Assembly (NCBI GenBank): GCA_024760905.1
Contig: CM045729.1
Span: forward strand, 79,577,550-79,641,549
Length of the DNA stretch: 64,000 nucleotides
Reading direction: 5' to 3'
Source of the DNA: Plotosus lineatus
Taxonomy: Eukaryota; Chordata; Actinopteri; Siluriformes; Plotosidae
The notes beneath the pieces were generated by a model. It saw only the letters and a list, made by a program, of their open reading frames with translations. It was not told the DNA's origin and searched no databases. Position numbers and translations under genes: made by a program. Shown piece by piece: positions 41,104 through 52,556 of the stretch; the stretch's first letter is position 1, and every line of letters begins with the position of its first letter.

Positions 41104-42767
41104 AATGCAGCCATGAGGGGTAGCACAAACAAGTGCCCGCCCTCACGCTGGTCCCAAGCCCGGAGAAATGCAGAGGGTTGTGACAAGAAGGGCATCCGGC
41201 ATAAAACTTTTGCCAAAATACAAAATGCAAACCGTAAAGACAAATCTCATACCGGATCGGTCGAGGCCAGGGTTAACAACGACCGCCATCAGTGCTGTTA
41301 ACCAACAAGGTGCTGGTGGAAATTGGACTACCGTTGGTCGAAGAAGGAGAGGTCGAAGAAGGAGAGGCAGGAGACGTGTCCGTAAGCAGAGAGAGAAGAG
41401 GAAAAGCATGCGTTTAGGACTGAAAGTAGGGACTTTGAATGTTGGAACTATGGTAGGAAAAGGTAGAGAGCTGGCTGACATGATGCAGAGGAGGATGGTG
41501 TGTTCAGGAGACCAGGTGGAAAGGCAGCAAGGCTAGAAGCTTAGGAGTGGGGTTTAAGCTGTTTTTTTCATGGTGTGGATGGGAAGAGAAATGGAGTAGG
41601 AGTCATCTTGAAGGAGGGGTTGGTCAGGAATGTTCACCACAGACGCAGTGTTTGCTTTGAGGCTGTTAATAGAGAAGTGCAGAGAAGATCACAAGGAGCT
41701 GCATTGTGCCTTTGTGGATCTGGAGAAAGCATATGACAGGGTGCTGAGAGAGGAACTGTGGTATTGCATGAGGAAGTCTGTAGTGGCAAAGAAGTATGTT
41801 AGAGTGGTGCAGGACATGTATGAGAGATGGAAGACAGTGGTGAGGTGTGCTGTCGGTGTGACAGAAGAGTTCAAGGTGGAGGTGGGACTGCATCAAGGGT
41901 CAGCTCTGAGCCCCTTCTTGTTTGCTATGGTGATGGACAGGCTGACAGACAAGGTTCGACAAGAATCTCCATGGACTATTGATGTTTGCAGACGACATTG
42001 TGATCTGTAGTGAGAGCAGAGAACAAGTGCAGGAAAATCTAGAGAGGTGGAGGTATGCCCTGGAGAGGAATGAAGGTTAGCCACAGTAAAACAGAATACA
42101 TGTGTGTGAACAACAAGGACCCAAGAGGAACGGTGAGGTTACAGGGAGCAGAGATAAAGAAAGTGGAGGATTTCAAGTACTTAGGCTCAATAATCCAGAG
42201 CAACGAGAGTGTGGAAAAGAGGTGGAGAAGCATGTGCAGGCAGGTTGGAATGGTTGGAGAAAAGTGTCCGGTGTGATGTATGATAAGAGGGTATTGGCAA
42301 GAATGAAAGGAAAAGTGTACAAGACGGTGATGAGGCCAGCAATGTTTTATGGCTTAGAAACAGTTGCGCTGAAGAAAAGACAGAGCTGGAGGTAGCAGAG
42401 ATGAAAATGAGGTTCTCTTTGGGAGTAACGAGGATGGATAGGATCAGGAATGAGTACATCAGAGGGACAGCCCATGTAAGATGTTTTGCAGACAAAGTCA
42501 GAGAGGCTAGATTGAGATGGTTTGGACATGTACAGAGGAGGGATAGTGAGTATATTGGTAGTAGGATGCTGAGGTCGGAACTACCAGGCAGAAGGCCGAG
42601 GGGAAGACCAAAGAGAACGTTTATAGATGTGGTGAAGGAGGACATGAAGGTAGTTGGAGTAAGAGTAGAAGATGCAGAGGATAGGGTGAGATGGAGGCGA
42701 ATGGTTTACTGTGGCGACCCCTAAAGGGAAAAGCCGAAAGGAGAAGAAGAAGAAGAAGAAGAAGAAG
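41104..42767 (+). mobile_element. RTE-clade LINE copy B, intact ends, internal deletion, 16-bp TSD
   Basis: The flanks atccagatctgcacct at 41088-41103 and 42768-42783 are identical. This defines the 5' terminus as aatgcagccatgaggggtag and the 3' end as a (GAA)n tail. The element is 1,664 bp; about 1.5 kb of endonuclease-linker-RT sequence is missing at about 41633. Confidence 0.96.
41401..42724 (+). pseudogene. RTE polyprotein copy B, deleted and frameshifted
   Basis: The N-terminal part has TVGRRRRGRRRRGRRRVRKQ then LKVGTLNVGTMVGKGREL of the endonuclease start. At about 41633 it jumps into RT (TDAVFALRLLIEKCREDHKE, VDLEKAYDRVLREELWYCMR, GLHQGSALSPFLFAMVMDRL). The catalytic box is broken by a 1-nt insertion (atggactattgatgtttgca near 41972), so FADD is read out of frame. 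The C-terminal part (42401-42724) has RWFGHVQRRDSEYIGSRMLR. Loss of the endonuclease core and RT fingers means it was moved, if deleted before insertion, by another copy's enzyme. Confidence 0.93.
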
Positions 42768-42783
42768 ATCCAGATCTGCACCT

Positions 42784-43127
42784 TTGGCTTGGGGTCTACC
42801 AGGAACATACGTAGTAGGTCACAGTGGAGGAGAAAGAAATCTGAAGAGAAGCTCACACTGTTGTAGGGAACGGGTTCCATATGATGTGTAGCAAGGAAGC
42901 CTATCTGTCTTCTTGGGCTCTGAGCTCACCAGTCCAGCCGGTATATCCATGGTCTTGAGGTTGTTTTTTTTTAATGTGTTGTGTAGGGTCAGAATGAATC
43001 TGTATAAAAATATTTAATAAAAAAGAAGGTAGCAAGAAAAGTGAGGTACAATACAAACAGGTGCAAAAGAGCCGATCAAATAAACCAAGTAACCAACTAC
43101 AAGATTCATTCTTTATATAAATCAGAC
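42784..43127. other. Unique sequence flanking RTE copy B
   Basis: It continues the pre-insertion sequence interrupted at 41104. No gene recognised. Confidence 0.45.
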
Positions 43128-43530
43128 AGATTGCAAGTTCAAATCAAGGTTAATGCCACAACCATCTGTGACCAGGGTTCCGTGGGAGCTAACTGCCTGA
43201 GCTCTCACGGGAGGGAATGGATGGCATACTCTCACTTCCCTGTCACTCATAGCAATCGTCAACCAATCATGGACGTCTGTGAGCTCATTCGTATCAGGGG
43301 CAGATGGTGCTTTCTCTCTGAGTGTGTTAGTCCTCCCCCAAATATCTGTGTGCAGCAGTTCAACAAGAGGCAGGTGGCTAGGATTGCATGTCACGGAGGG
43401 GGTATGTGCATTCTTTCACCCTTTCCTTGTTGGTGGTGGTCGTGTGATTGGAAAGGCATTACTTCATGGGTGGGAATTGGATACAACCGAATTAGAGGGA
43501 AAATGGGGAGAAAAGCAAAAAAAAAACCCC
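43128..43530 (+). mobile_element. Probable SINE of another family
   Basis: A B-box-like tgcaagttcaaatcaaggtt near 43131, a body with ctgagctctcacgggaggga and gtcacggagggggtatgtgc, and a terminal ggaattggatacaaccgaat, tagagggaaaatggggagaa and A-rich tail resemble a dispersed fish SINE as I recall it. Only one copy is in the window, so repetition cannot be shown here. Confidence 0.4.
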
Positions 43531-44517
43531 AAACAAACAAACAAAACAAAACAAAAAACCCTGACAGACCAACAGAATGATGTCATCATCCATTACTACA
43601 GGGCATGCTGGGAGCTGTAGATCTTTGCTTTCGCATTGTTGAGGTGCATCATAGCAACTAGCACACTATGCAGAAGTATTGTGGTACATGTGTACAACAT
43701 TGGTTCACTTCACAGAGGATGGTGTCACAGCAGACGGCATAAATCACAAAATAATTTATCCAATTTCGTGAATATTAGTTCAATTGACTCAGAAATGAAC
43801 TCTGAAAATACTGACAACAATATTATGCATTAATGACAGCATGTTTACATGGGTTGTGGCATGGCGATCAGGAGTTTTTGTTGTGAAGAAATGCACCAAT
43901 AAAACATTATTCAAGTGATAAAAACTTTTATATTACAATCAGTTACTTACAGCCTGAATGTTTCTCATGGTTTATAGCACTGAATTTATTATGGAATTTG
44001 TCATTTGAGCATAAAATAAAACTCGTGTCCAACGTAGCGAGTAGTTTCTACCTCGTAACCCTGTAATGTTCAAAAAAGAGCTCATGAGTACACAGTATTT
44101 TTAGGTTCCCAAAACACGCCAATGTATTGCATGAATGCCTGTTTTTACACATAAACTCTACTTGTATTTGAGTATAATTCACTTTGAATGAAGCCAGTGA
44201 GTATTGTATCTTGTTTTCATTGTTACATTGGATTCTACATAAAGTTCACCCACGGCTATTAAAGCCAAAAGAATGGAACTATTTTAAGGATGTGTTATGC
44301 CACAAACCAGCAGACTGATATCTTGACTGATTTGACTCTATCAAAAGTGAAACGACGTTCCCGTCAAAGCAGAGTTACCGAGCCAGGTGCTATTGTTTGT
44401 GTGTTGTTTCTGCGTGACTGCGTTTTGTTACGTAGGACAGACCACGCCGGACTCGGACACAAATTCATTCCAAAATGTAAGACTGGCAATTTTTTTCATT
44501 ATAAAACCTGTAATTAA
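43531..44517. other. Unique sequence, no feature recognised
   Basis: No domain-bearing frame, tRNA or repeat identified. Confidence 0.5.
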
Positions 44518-44865
44518 GGTGGTATGGTGTAGTGGTTAGCACATCTGCCTCACAACAAGAAGATCCTGGGTTCGATTCCCAGCTTGAGTGCTTCTGTGTG
44601 GAGTTTACATGCTCTCTCTGTGTTTGCGTGCGTTTTCTCCAGGTACTCCGGTTTGCTCCCACAATCCATAAACATGCACAGTATGTTAATTTGCTGTAAA
44701 AAAAATCACCTGTAGGTGTGAGTATGAATGGTTGTGTGAGTGTTGGCCCTACGATGGCCTGGCGAGCTGTCCAGGGTGTACCCTGCCTTCGCCCAGAGTT
44801 GGCTGAGATGGGTGCCAGCCTCCCTATGACCCTAATATGGATGAAATGGTAAGAGAAATGAATGG
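44518..44865 (+). mobile_element. SINE-D copy, full length (reference copy for plus strand)
   Basis: A box TGGTGTAGTGG and B box GGTTCGATTCC fit the Pol III consensus. The middle (gtgtggagtttacatgctct, ccaggtactccggtttgctc, tgtaggtgtgagtatgaatg) leads into the tail gatggcctggcgagctgtcc and tatgaccctaatatggatga, the same tail module as SINE-B. Confidence 0.9.
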
Positions 44866-45167
44866 AAGGTGTAATTATAGTTTAATTTAGTGTAAGATTT
44901 TGTTTTTGAGTGAGAGCTCGGAGTATTGAGCCCATATTAAGATCGGTGAGCGATGTGAGAGGGCTGGGTTTAGAAACTCGCCTCGCCTTGTGGCTGTTTG
45001 TTTTTGTGATTCTCCTGCTCAACATGACATTAAAACAAAGTTTCATCATTCTTGATCTTCTACGTGTATGTTTAGTGTATGCTTTGCCCCATTCAAATAT
45101 AGTTGAGGTGCATATGTATCTTCCATAAAAACTGTAAAATTTACTTCTCTTTACTTTCTGTCAGTTC

Positions 45168-45504
45168 AGTTCATTTTCTGCAATCGCTTCATCCTAATTA
45201 GGGTCGCGGGGAGGCTGGTGCCCATCCCAGCTGACTCCGGGCAAGGGCAGAGTACGCCCTGGATAGCTTGCCAAGCCATCGCAGGTTGGAAATACGCTGA
45301 CAGCTTTGCAGTTACTCTTGTCGAAAGTCAGCAATGGTTCTTTTACATGAACCTCCACCATAGACAGTGAGAGACATGGCCGGCCTTTGATAACCCAGTT
45401 AGCTGCACTGGGGGGCAGTGACAACCTTGTGGATAGTGGGACTCAAACCCACAACTTTCGGATCAGCGATCCAACACCCTATTTCACTAGGCCACCACTG
45501 CCCA
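45168..45504 (-). mobile_element. SINE-B copy, full length
   Basis: On the minus strand: gggcagtggtggcctagtga head, A box TGGCCTAGTGA, B box GGTTTGAGTCC, complete core and the gcgaccctaattaggatgaa tail. No clear TSD was seen. Confidence 0.9.
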
Positions 45505-47366
45505 GGTACCTTTTGGTACACAACTTTGGTACAGCAGATATGACAAGTAATTCCACTTTGTTTCCACGTTAAGTCCCTCCCACAATTGTAATTTACAGGT
45601 AGCTTAATACAATTGGTTATCATTAATATTTATTGTTTACATCAAAAATCTTATTATTGTTGACTTGTAAAAAAAAACAAAACAAAAAAAAAAACCTAGA
45701 CTCCATAATAAATACATCACGCCTCTAAAATGAAAATAATTCACTTATAAAGTTTGAAACTGCCGTGCAGCATCATTAAAATCAGCATTATTTAATAACC
45801 CTATCCAATATTATGGGGAAGTTCAGCTCAGCTTGCTTTATACAACCAACATAATGCAGGAGCCCGACTACCCTGTGCCCACAGTTTTAAATCTTGAATA
45901 AAATACACATTTATATGACTGGTTACACACTTTAGAATCGGATTATTTTCTGAACGCATGCTCATATTTCAGTTTGCAATTACATTGCATCGTTCCCATG
46001 CTCTCTGTGTGTTCCCTTATATTATCATTCACATTCTTTTCTTCCTTTATGACCCTCCTGCATGAGATTCATGGCTGGTTGCTTGGATACAATAATTAGC
46101 ATCTCTTCTACTAAAATTATCTCTGGGCAATTTTGGTCGCATAACCAAGTGCAGGTTGGCTTACAGTTTGCCTCAACATGGCTTATTGAGCTATGTGGAA
46201 CATTACTGACATCCTTCAGCCCATCAATCACTGAATGGAGTGGGGAAAGAACCATCCATGCAAGAGTTTAGGTCATGTGTTATTTCACATGTGGGAGGCC
46301 TTCTGGGAGAATTGGCATTTAATTATGACATGACAATTTGAGTAATGTCTTATTTCCTTTCGCCGGGGGCGGTCAACAAGTTTGCGGGAGAACTCGTTAA
46401 TGCAGCGTGCAGTCTGACTCCAAACCTTGTGTACATATGCTAATTTTGGGATGAATAGAAATTTCGCAGTTCAGTCATGTAAGAACCCAACCTGTTATCT
46501 ATTTAATGGCATTATTCAAACCTTTATCAACTGGTACCCACATAACATAGTTTAAAATTGACACGTGCATCAGTTTTTTTTTTTTTTTTTTGGGTTCATT
46601 TGAACAATCATAGCCAATGTTCCAGTTTGTCATTTGAATTTTTCAGGCTACGCACTGCACATAATAATGCAATGGGGTGACATTTAAGTACTCTGTCATG
46701 TAGAGGTCATCTAAGTGCCACTTATTTTAATTAGAATTTAATGAATCGCTTGTGTAAAGGTGATGGAACAAATGAAGGCGACGTATCTGAAAAGCTTTGT
46801 CTATTTGTTCTGCTAATTAATCGGCACATCTATCATAACAGCAAGGGAGCGAGTGAGCTGTTACCACTGTGTAAGTCCACACGCCCGATGTCAATACCAA
46901 TGTCTCTTTGAAACATGGCAGTGGAACATTTTCATATCATAATCATTTATTTAGGAGTATGCCATGTTAATTAAAAAGGAAAACCTTATTTGTTGATTAT
47001 TCAGCACTCTATTTATGCGTAAAAGATTCAGATTTGTAATTATTGACGCATTTGGTATAAATAGCTGACTTTATTCTGCATTGGCAAACCATTAGACGCA
47101 GCAGCATCTGTGACTCAGAGACCAATGAATAATTATTGGATGATGTCGGTCTCCCTGGGAGATGGTGTCTCTCAAGAGTCCATATCTCCCCACAGTGAAG
47201 AGGCAATTAAAGTAGAGGCCCAGGTGAGCCTACCTTGTCTATCTCTATCCTGCTGATTTATCTGCAGCTCATTCTTTAGCTGCATCTAGGGCCCTGCATA
47301 CCTTAAAGGTGGAATAACCCAAACTTATTAAAAACTTGCATACATTGTTTATAATTTTGCACATTA
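45505..47366. other. Repeat-poor island, possible conserved noncoding sequence
   Basis: Apart from a T-run at 46574-46591 this 1.9 kb has none of the window's repeat families. The stretch 46300-47250 has several TAATTA-type cores (gctaattaatcggc, atgttaattaaaaagg, ttttaattagaattt). That is the kind of composition seen in developmental enhancers, but conservation cannot be judged from one sequence. Confidence 0.4.

Positions 47367-47404
<38 letters not shown>
47367..47404. repeat. (ATT)n microsatellite at an RTE insertion site
   Basis: About 12 ATT units end in the left target duplication of the adjacent RTE piece. Confidence 0.92.
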
Positions 47405-47406
<2 letters not shown>

Positions 47407-47410
47407 AATA

Positions 47411-47947
47411 AGCGTGTGCAGGCAGGTTGGAATGGTTGGAGAAAAGTGTCCGGTGTGATGTGTGATAGGAGGGTATCGGCAAGAATGAAAGGAAAAGTGT
47501 ACAAGACGGTGTTGAGGCCAACGATGTTGTATGGTTTAGAAACAGTGGCCCTGGGGAAAAGACAGGAGGCAGAGCTGGAGGTAGCAGAGATGAAAATGTT
47601 GAGGTTCTCTTTGGGAGGAACGAGGATGTATAGGATCAGGAATGAGCACATCAGAGGGACAGCACATGTAAGACGTTTTGGAGACAAAGTCAGAGAGGCT
47701 AGATTGAGATGGTTTGGACATGTACAGAGGAGGGATAGTGAGTATATTGGTAATAGGATGCTGAGGCTGGAACTACCAGGCAAAAGGCCTAGAGGAAGAC
47801 CAAAGTGACGATTCATGGATGTGGTGAAGGAGGACATGAAGGTCGTTGGTGTAAGAGAAGAAGATGCAAACGATAGGGTGAGATGGAGGCAGATGATTCG
47901 CTGTGGCGACCCCTGAAGGGAAAAGCCGAAAGGAAAAGAAGAAGAAG
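47411..47947 (+). mobile_element. RTE LINE copy, 5'-truncated, 15-bp TSD
   Basis: Flanks attattattacaata at 47396-47410 and 47948-47962 are identical. The 537-bp insert starts agcgtgtgcaggcaggttgg and encodes the C-terminal polyprotein (GWNGWRKVSGVMCDRRVSAR, YGLETVALGKRQEAELEVAE, RWFGHVQRRDSEYIGNRMLR). It is broken by a stop in CCAAAGTGACG near 47807, and ends in (GAA)n. The residues shared with copy 58941-62090 are very similar, suggesting recent activity. Confidence 0.95.
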
Positions 47948-47996
47948 ATTATTATTACAATATTTCTTGTGAAGAAAAACAATAGTTGTAAATCCT

Positions 47997-48337
47997 GGGG
48001 CAGTGGCAGGGTGCTCGTATACTGATGTGAAGGTCTGGGGCTCAAGCTCCACTATCACAGAGTTGTCTCTGCCCCCCACCTTCATTGCAGCAAACTGATT
48101 TATCAAAGGACAGCTATGTTTCTCACTGTTTGCGGTGAGAGGCATGTAAAAGAACCATTGCCATCGTACATAAAGAGTAGGCTATTGAGTTGCTGTCAGT
48201 ATGTTTATTTCCTGCGATAGTCTGGGGAGCTGTCCAGGGTGTACTCTGCCCTTGTCCAGAGTTGGCTGAAATAGGAGTCAGCCAACCAACAGCTGACCCT
48301 AATAAGCATGAGGTGGTTCATAAAATGAATGAATGAA
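47997..48337 (+). mobile_element. SINE-B copy, diverged
   Basis: Head ggggcagtggcagggtgctc, core tttatcaaaggacagctatg and gcatgtaaaagaaccattgc, tail ctgtccagggtgtactctgc and a final aaaatgaatgaatg. More substitutions than other copies. Confidence 0.82.
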
Positions 48338-48441
48338 GACTAGTAAATCCTCAATGTACCGCAAAAATTGACACATACTCACGTAGAAGCTGTAAACATG
48401 AAACTCTTGGGCATTTAAAAACATTGAAGTAATTGCATATA

Positions 48442-49229
48442 CAGTAAAACCTCCGCTGACGAAGGCTTAAGCTCACGAACTTTTCGCCTCAAGAACATTA
48501 AATTTGCGAGCGTATAGTCTCTGCTGACGAACTAGTTTTCGGCGGACGAATCAAACCACGCGGTCGAACAGCGCCACGGTGGCGGCCACGAGAAGCTGAC
48601 GCACGCTCATGGCGTCACAGTTAAATCACCCCTTTCTTTGGGTGCGGAAGTGGTTTGTGTTTCCTAGACATTTTGGACCATATTGAGTGTACTTTTGCTA
48701 TTATGGGACCGAAAAAGACCCACCACTGGCGGAGATCATTGAAAAGCACGAGCGAGGTGTGCGTTTGTGTGACTCAGCGTCCCAGTACCAGTACGCTAAG
48801 TCTACCATTGCTCCCATCCTTAAGAACAAGGAAGCTATTAAGGGTGCGTGTGTGGCTAAGGGTGTTTCCAAACAGTAGGCGTTTCCAAACACTCCTTCCA
48901 AACAGTAAGTCCCTCCCTCCCTCCTCCTCCCACTCCATTCCATCAAGCCATCAACTACCATCACAAAGGTAAATAAAACGACTTTATTATACAGTACAGT
49001 TTATTTCTTTAATTACAATACAATAGCACATTTATTATACATAAAATAAGGTATATTTTTGTGTAGTTTTTAGGCTTATTTAGTAGAAAATTATGTTTTA
49101 TGGGGACCTGGGAACGGATTATTCTCATTTTAATGGTTTCTTATGGGAAATAAATATTCGGAAGACGAACTTTTCGCCTTACACACACTTTCTGGGAACC
49201 AATTATGTTCGTGAGCAGAGGTATCACTG
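48442..49229 (+). mobile_element. pogo/Tigger-type transposon, internally deleted, TA TSD
   Basis: Termini cagtaaaacctccgctgacg (left) and gtgagcagaggtatcactg (right) form imperfect TIRs. TA flanks both ends (48440-48441 and 49230-49231). Subterminal tcgcctcaagaacattaaat and the right-side gaagacgaacttttcgcctt are the usual second arms. The 788-bp length against over 2 kb for autonomous Tigger elements shows internal deletion. Confidence 0.9.
48703..48878 (+). pseudogene. Tigger-type transposase, N-terminal HTH remnant, frameshifted
   Basis: ATG 48703 starts MGPKKT and then goes out of frame. The adjacent frame reads LAEIIEKHERGVRLCDSASQ followed by YAKSTIAPILKNKEAIKGAC, the CENP-B/pogo-type helix-turn-helix (STIxxILKNKEAIKGA). 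The related element at 55484 has gaccccaccac where this one has gacccaccac, so a single missing C explains the frameshift. The rest of the transposase, including the DDE domain, is deleted. Confidence 0.82.
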
Positions 49230-49443
49230 TACCATCAGTTCACTTATACAAGCAGACACTCGTCTGATATGTGAACATCATGCAGCATAATGTGCAAATG
49301 TTACTAGTTTTATTTTATTTAAAACCACACAAGTTTTTATCTGATGTGTTACGTCATTATCGGTCAGCTGTTATTTTTGCCATTATCTTGCCTGCTGGAA
49401 CCGATGGATCCACATCCCATGTCACGATTTCTCATGCTTGCTA

Positions 49444-49818
49444 CACTGCAAAAAAATTTGCTAACTAATTAAAAGTAAAGATTTAAAATCTTATCTCGAA
49501 CCAAAAATTATTTTTGATCTTGTTTTGGGAATAATATACAGTACTCTGTAATAATATAATGTGTAAAATGATTAATATTGTTTTCTAAATTTTTTTCTTG
49601 ATTAAAGTTTGTATTCTCTTAAACCAAGTTACATTTTCTGCCAGTGCAGTAAGATGATAACACGGTACAAATATTGGTTGAAGAGTATTTGTCTTACTTT
49701 AAGCATCGTTCTAATCTTAATACAGAGCATATTATTCCCAAAATAAGATACTTTTTTTTTTTTTTTTTTGCTGAAGATAAGATTTTAAATCTTGATTAGA
49801 TAGCAAATTTTTCCAGTG
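49444..49818. mobile_element. MITE with about 50-bp TIRs, TA TSD
   Basis: Left arm cactgcaaaaaaatttgcta, ending gatttaaaatcttatc, is mirrored by the right arm gataagattttaaatcttga, ending agcaaatttttccagtg. TA flanks both sides (49442-49443 and 49819-49820). It has no coding capacity. Similar cactgcaaaa-type MITEs are common in teleosts by recall. Confidence 0.82.
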
Positions 49819-49820
49819 TA

Positions 49821-49991
49821 GAATAAAATGAACTACAAATGAAAGTCTATTTAAATAAGCTACCACTGAAGGGATTTCAGCAGATTTCAACCTTAACAAT
49901 CCAGATAATAAACACCTAATGATGGGAATTAAATCTTTTAAGTGACACAGGAGAGTCTGATATACTTTCCTTTCATTTTATTTAAATTGCA

Positions 49992-50054
<63 letters not shown>

Positions 50055-51005
50055 ATATTTTTAATCTGGGATAAAAAAAGATTTTGGCAAATCCCCGGAC
50101 CTTGAAAAATTGTACTGCATATTTCCATCCCCCTCCCTACGTCTGCATCTATTCCACTCTTCAAGATGATGAAAGGCCACCTACCTTTAACGGTTTGAAA
50201 TATCATCTCAGTTCAGTCTGCAATCCAGTGAACATGAACAAAGAGCCTCGGGCACTACGTGTTTCTGACTGAAAGATTACAATACTCTGTGGAAGGGAAA
50301 AAGAGCAACAAAACCCACAAATTAAGTCATGCTAACAGCCAAGAGTACGCTTTACTCCAATTAAACTTTATACTCTTTACTCTGAGAAAACCATAGCAGC
50401 ATCTGCGGTATTTATTGATAGGGACAAAAGGCAAAAAGGCAACGTGCTGATGTGGATCTATCTGCATATGAGTCAGATCTGCGCATTCTTGAATTTCCTA
50501 AGCTTCACCTCAAATATTATGAAAATTGCTATGAAGAAAAAATAGTGGGATGAAATATAAAAATGTATTTTTAGACTAGCGATCAGCATAACTATTTGGC
50601 TGTTTTGGTGGCAGTCCTGTCCATTTCACTCAACTGTGTTTCATTGGATCTATATGTTCAAATAGAAAAAAAATACTGCTTTTGGTATTAAGTAGCATAA
50701 AAAAACCTACTTTAATCTCATTTGTTTAAATCAGTACCACATTATCTGCTGAGTAAAAGCATCTCTGATGGAAATGTGTTCGACATTAACATTGTCAGTG
50801 TCATTTGTTATGGTCTGTGGTATTCTGTGTTGCAGTATTATTCCTCCTCTACAGGTACATGCTCAAGATAAATAGAAACACACATGCACACTCACACTTT
50901 ATTGGTGTTACCGCTTCATACAATGCATCCCCCTCTCTATCAGAGCGAGGACCACAATGTCACAAAAACTGCCAGCAGATTTCCAAGGTAGACAGTTTCC
51001 ATGAG
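49821..51005. other. Unique sequence with (CT)n microsatellite at 49996-50049
   Basis: About 27 CT units; the remainder has no recognised gene or repeat. Confidence 0.6.
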
Positions 51006-51147
51006 TTTGCGACTTATAGTCCAGTGCGACTTATACATGTATATTATATACATTATATGTACTTTATATGTACATTATACATTCTTTATTATGCATTTGG
51101 CCAATGCGACTTGTACTCCGGAGCGACCTATAGTCCGTAAAATATGG
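51006..51147. mobile_element. Short palindromic MITE with gcgacttatagtcc motifs
   Basis: Left: tgcgacttatagtccagtgc and gacttatacatg. Right: aatgcgacttgtactccgga and gcgacctatagtccgtaaaa. The direct and inverted gcgactTATAgtcc units resemble a hAT-like MITE terminus known in fish; family assignment is tentative. Confidence 0.55.
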
Positions 51148-51563
51148 TGTACACTTCATTAATCCCACAGGGAAATTTGCATTTCCCAGCAGCCTTGCGG
51201 TAAAACAGCACACACTTATTCTATGTATGTACTTATATGTAATATATTTATGATGAGGCATCTATAGTAAAAATTTAAAGTTTAGAGAACTTGAGAAAGA
51301 CATTGTTGAAAACACAAGAAAGTCTGAGAATTATATATTGTACTGGTGCAGATTTGCAGTCTAGTGCAGAGACTAACAAAAGCCAGGTGTAAACATTCAT
51401 ATGCAGATTAAGGTGCATGTTGTGCTGTGTGAGGTGATAGTGCTGTGCTGAGGGTTTTGTTGATCTGGTTATTGGCTGTCCAGAGCAAATAAATTAAAGT
51501 CCAGTGTTAATATGTTTGTGCAGGTTAAGGTGTGTGGTGTGCAGTGAGTGGTGCAATGCAGGC

Positions 51564-51629
<66 letters not shown>

Positions 51630-52245
51630 TATCGTGGTGCTAGCGTCCCGTCCCATGCTAGCCATGCTAAAGTTAAAGAGTCTGATGGCATGGGGGAGGA
51701 ACGATCTCCTCAGTCTATCAATGGAGGGCAATGACAGCAGCCTGGTGCCGATGCCGCTCTTCTGTCCAGTGATTACTTTGTGCAGCGGGTGAAGTGGATT
51801 GTCTATAATTGACAGAGGCCTTCACTCTGCCACAGATGCTACACTGTTTAGTTCCGTCCTGACTACAGAGCCCGCCTTCTGCACCAGTTTGTCTAGTCAT
51901 GTCCAGTCATTGTCCAGTCAGCATCCTTCTTCTTAATGCCCCTCCCCCCAGCAAACCACTGCATAAATAAGGGTGCTTGCCACCACAGACTGGTATAACA
52001 TCTGCTGCAGTTTTTTTGCAGATGTTGAATTTCCCAAGGTTGATGTTGGCGTTTTCATCTTCTTGAACACTTTATCTCTGGGAGAAAAATGAAATATTCT
52101 TGAAAAATTCTTCATGGAACCCAATGTCCTCTTCTGAATCTGTCTAATTCCATGACAGTACATATTATTGAAGCTCGTACAGTGAATTAAACTGGGATTC
52201 GAGTTTACTAACAAATTATTGTATGCATGGTCTGTTTGTTTATTT
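51148..52245 (-). pseudogene. L2/Rex1-like LINE relic, RT C-terminus and 3' UTR
   Basis: On the minus strand, LQQMLYQSVVASTLIYAVVC matches the thumb segment TFYDSVVASAILYAAIYWA of the L2 copy at 19 kb, and DRLRRSFLPHAIRLFN matches its terminal RYRRSFIPTAVRLYN. A 3' UTR follows, ending in tccctgtgggattaatgaag at 51147-51170. A (CA)n array (51566-51616) expanded in the 3' UTR. Stops and frame changes show an old relic. Confidence 0.8.
51566..51616. repeat. (GT)n(GA)n microsatellite
   Basis: About 25 GT units followed by agagagagag. Confidence 0.93.
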
Positions 52246-52556
52246 ATTTTCTGAGATGCGCTAATAATTCACAGTAATTTAATCACACATCTGCTCCACT
52301 GCTCAGCAGAAATTAAAGATCAGTTTTACAGATATAGTGCCACTCTCTGGAGGTGCGTAGGGATTTCAGTCCTGGACAACGCAACAAACATTATTTTATA
52401 TACATGTAATTGGGAGTTACAAAACTTGTGGGCCAATCATGATCTTTACACAAACATCCTAATTTCATTCATTCATTCATAACTGCCTGGTACGGGTTGC
52501 AGGGGTCAATATTATGCCTTTAGTTTGCTTAGATTTTAGAAAATACAACCAACTAC

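Noticed and set aside
46025..46271. Overlapping frames on both strands in the repeat-poor island
   Set aside because: No domain or codon signature distinguishes either frame; treated as noncoding.
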